Below the pieces are notes generated by a model. It was not told where the DNA came from, did not search any database, and worked only from the letters and a program-made list of their open reading frames with translations. The position numbers and the translations under genes are program-made. Below are positions 5,528 to 6,935 of a DNA stretch of 6,935 nt, one piece after another. The DNA comes from Rhodospirillales bacterium (GTDB taxonomy: Bacteria; Pseudomonadota; Alphaproteobacteria; Acetobacterales; Acetobacteraceae). How positions within the stretch are numbered: position 1 is the stretch's first letter; each line of letters begins with the position of its first letter. The stretch covers positions 1 through 6,935 of the forward strand of contig JAATGE010000168.1 in assembly GCA_015654825.1 (NCBI GenBank). Reading direction: 5' to 3'.

Positions 5528-6526
5528 CTAATTCACCACCCAAAAGAATCTTCTGCCGAACAATGCCTTGATGTCCGCGGAATTATCATCCACGAAGGCA
5601 TTTCCCGCGACATCTGTAGCGCCATAACCAACAATCCAATAGGGCCCCTCGAGCGCACCGCCGCCGCCGTTTAGCTGAATTGAGTTGCCCACCGTTCCAT
5701 TGAAAACGGGAGCCGGAAATGCGGGTTCGTCATAACTGACGGGGCCGCCGCTTTGCGCAGGCTCGACAATAACAAAGGCGGAGTTCACGCCGGAAATCTC
5801 ATCCTGAACGGTCAGGCTGGTTTTGAAGAAGCCGGGAGGATTTTCCGCATGCACGATAGGCGTCAGGATCTTGCCCGCGCTGACGATCGGAGGCGTATAA
5901 TCTGGTGTACCGTTGTTCGTAACATTTACACTTAGATTAGTGAACATCGCCTCCAATTGCGCCTGATCGTATGTGGTCTCTATAGCCCCGCCTACGAGCT
6001 GCTCCAGATAGATTTCCGCGGATGTCAACGTCCAGGTCCCGCCCTCCGAGTACAACCCAAGGGTACTTGAGAAATCCCGGAAAGTGATAGTACCACTCGT
6101 CGTGTACGGGCTTGGCTCGGTATAGGCGACTTGCAAGACCTGCCCATGCGGAGAGGTAAAGTCGAAAATCGCGAACCTGAACCCGGAAGGAGCTGCAAAA
6201 CTGAACCGCACGATCGGCGCGGCCGGAGGCGAGGTGACGTTCAGTGACGTTGACACGACGGTCCCGGCGGTCAGGGTCGGCGCGGTCACCGATGATGCTG
6301 CCACCGCAAGCGGCCGCGAAGACACGCCTGTCGCCGCAATGAGCCGCGCGAGCGCCGCGGCGCGCATCGAACGATGCACCCCCTCGCGTACGGATTCTCC
6401 TGGTTTCAGCACGATGGTGACGGCGGATCCCGGCGCCGGCGCGGCCGGGCCGGACTGAGCATGCACACAAATTGGCCATTGTGCGACCAGCACCGCGGCA
6501 AGCGCCCGCCCGAATAGTCTAAACAT
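5528..6526 (-). CDS. Secreted two-domain beta-sandwich protein, paralog A
   Basis: This 332-residue exported protein of unrecognised family is the sister of the 4445-5440 product. A signal peptide (cut likely after VHA at 23) is followed by VTIVLKPGESVREGVHRSMRAA (36-57). The first predicted beta-sandwich spans about 84-172, with TSPHGQ (124-129), YTEP and LGLYSEGGTWTLTSAEI. A TPDYTPPIVSAGKIL segment (207-221) opens the second, with FKTSLTVQDEISGV (234-246) and GYGATDVAGN. The end (KALFGRRFFWVVN) differs from paralog B in its last residues. The ATG at 6526 is preferred because AAGGAA (6533-6538) lies 6 nt upstream; the ATGs at 6550 and 6655 lack a site. Spacing of 77 bp from the S53 protease gene and 87 bp to paralog B suggests one operon. 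Possible roles are protease partner, substrate or inhibitor; none is shown. Confidence 0.85.
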   Translation of the reverse strand: MFRLFGRALAAVLVAQWPICVHAQSGPAAPAPGSAVTIVLKPGESVREGVHRSMRAAALARLIAATGVSSRPLAVAASSVTAPTLTAGTVVSTSLNVTSPPAAPIVRFSFAAPSGFRFAIFDFTSPHGQVLQVAYTEPSPYTTSGTITFRDFSSTLGLYSEGGTWTLTSAEIYLEQLVGGAIETTYDQAQLEAMFTNLSVNVTNNGTPDYTPPIVSAGKILTPIVHAENPPGFFKTSLTVQDEISGVNSAFVIVEPAQSGGPVSYDEPAFPAPVFNGTVGNSIQLNGGGGALEGPYWIVGYGATDVAGNAFVDDNSADIKALFGRRFFWVVN

Positions 6527-6532
6527 CTTGCG

Positions 6533-6538
6533 TTCCTT
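6533..6538 (-). promoter_or_regulatory. Ribosome-binding site of paralog A
   Basis: AAGGAA on the minus strand, 6 nt before the ATG at 6526, sets this start just ahead of the signal peptide. Confidence 0.6.
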
Positions 6539-6603
6539 CAAAACGTTCATTGCTGGTAAGCGGTGCGAAGTGCGGCACCTCCGCGATAGGAGAGCGAGGG
6601 CTG

Positions 6604-6935
6604 TCATTTGTCCCCCAGGCCGAACGGTACCCCTACGCCGGTGCAAAAATCCCATCCTTTGACCGCGACCATTTCCTGCCCTGAACCGGAAAGGCAGCTG
6701 TAGGTAACAATGTCGGTAAACGCCCTGGCCTGCGTCGGCGCCGCATAGATTTCCGCCAGCTCCGCATCCGAGGAACCGTAGAATTTGCCGGCATCATTAA
6801 GCACTGCCGCAACAAACGGAGTGGCGGCGCTGGTGCCGGTCAGCGGGGTCCAACCCAGTACACCGTAAATAGGTACCGGCGTCGTGTCATAGACCCATAT
6901 GCCACCAACGCATTGGTCTTCGGGATGGTCCGAGA
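6604..6935 (-). CDS. Sedolisin-type serine protease (S53), C-terminal part (cut by the right window edge)
   Basis: The last 109 codons of a protease enter from the right edge. The S53 family are acid-active serine-carboxyl proteases of subtilisin fold, usually secreted. Fragment residue 35 is the likely nucleophile in GTSAATPFVAA (33-43). Further on, FTDIV (72-76) and GWDFCTG (93-99) match the calcium site of sedolisins: Asp74, Ile75 and Asp95. The first glycine of the usual G-x-G-x-D loop is Val91 here, but that ligand is a backbone carbonyl in the family, so calcium binding may remain. VYDTTPVPIYGVLGWTPLTGTS resembles the strand before the nucleophile in S53 members. S8 subtilisin is the alternative, but the C-terminal D-I and GWD-x-x-TG-x-G-x-P pattern favours S53. 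The propeptide and the Glu/Asp catalytic residues are outside the window. Two secreted paralogs follow 77 bp downstream on the same strand. Confidence 0.85.
   Translation of the reverse strand, partial: SDHPEDQCVGGIWVYDTTPVPIYGVLGWTPLTGTSAATPFVAAVLNDAGKFYGSSDAELAEIYAAPTQARAFTDIVTYSCLSGSGQEMVAVKGWDFCTGVGVPFGLGDK

Noticed and set aside
5937..6479. 180-codon minus-strand ORF inside paralog A
   Set aside because: It is a shifted frame of a gene with a clear signal peptide and paralog-conserved motifs; it is Arg-rich without domain features.
1..6935. CRISPR array, tRNA or rRNA genes
   Set aside because: No regularly spaced repeats, cloverleaf with TTC-type loop or rRNA-like conserved segments were seen on either strand.

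Overview
The window is GC-rich DNA, probably from an alphaproteobacterium or a related GC-rich proteobacterium. That placement rests on general protein character, codon bias and gene style; no rRNA or other phylogenetic marker is present. It has two parts: an accessory, mobile-DNA-like left half and a secreted-protein right half.

Left half (1-3118). Reading on the minus strand from 1795 down to 1 are a TumE-like toxin, an overlapping helix-turn-helix antitoxin, a 236-bp spacer holding a strong inverted-repeat structure, a small unrecognised protein of 78 residues, and the N-terminal 191 codons of a large serine recombinase that leaves the window at base 1. A 426-bp gene-free stretch rich in inverted and direct repeats (1796-2221) separates this block from a plus-strand HNH endonuclease with three tandem homing-endonuclease-associated repeats (2222-3118). 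Recombinase, toxin-antitoxin pair and HNH nuclease together look like an integrated element or a patchwork of elements, but no element boundary can be proven here.

Right half (3119-6935). A 395-bp gene-free region with two hairpins and an AT-rich leader precedes a TTG-started exported protein with one DUF3494 (ice-binding-protein-like) domain (3514-4245). It converges on a minus-strand gene row: the C-terminal end of a sedolisin-type (S53) serine protease entering from the right edge, then two clearly paralogous secreted proteins of 332 and 331 residues. Both paralogs have a signal peptide ending at residue 23, a short KPG-containing prosegment-like stretch and two predicted beta-sandwich regions. 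The intergenic distances of 77 and 87 bp suggest one transcription unit. The protease and the duplicated secreted proteins are the best candidate here for an undescribed functional group; the paralogs could be partners, substrates or inhibitors of the protease, which is inference.

No tRNA, rRNA, CRISPR array or intact insertion sequence was seen.
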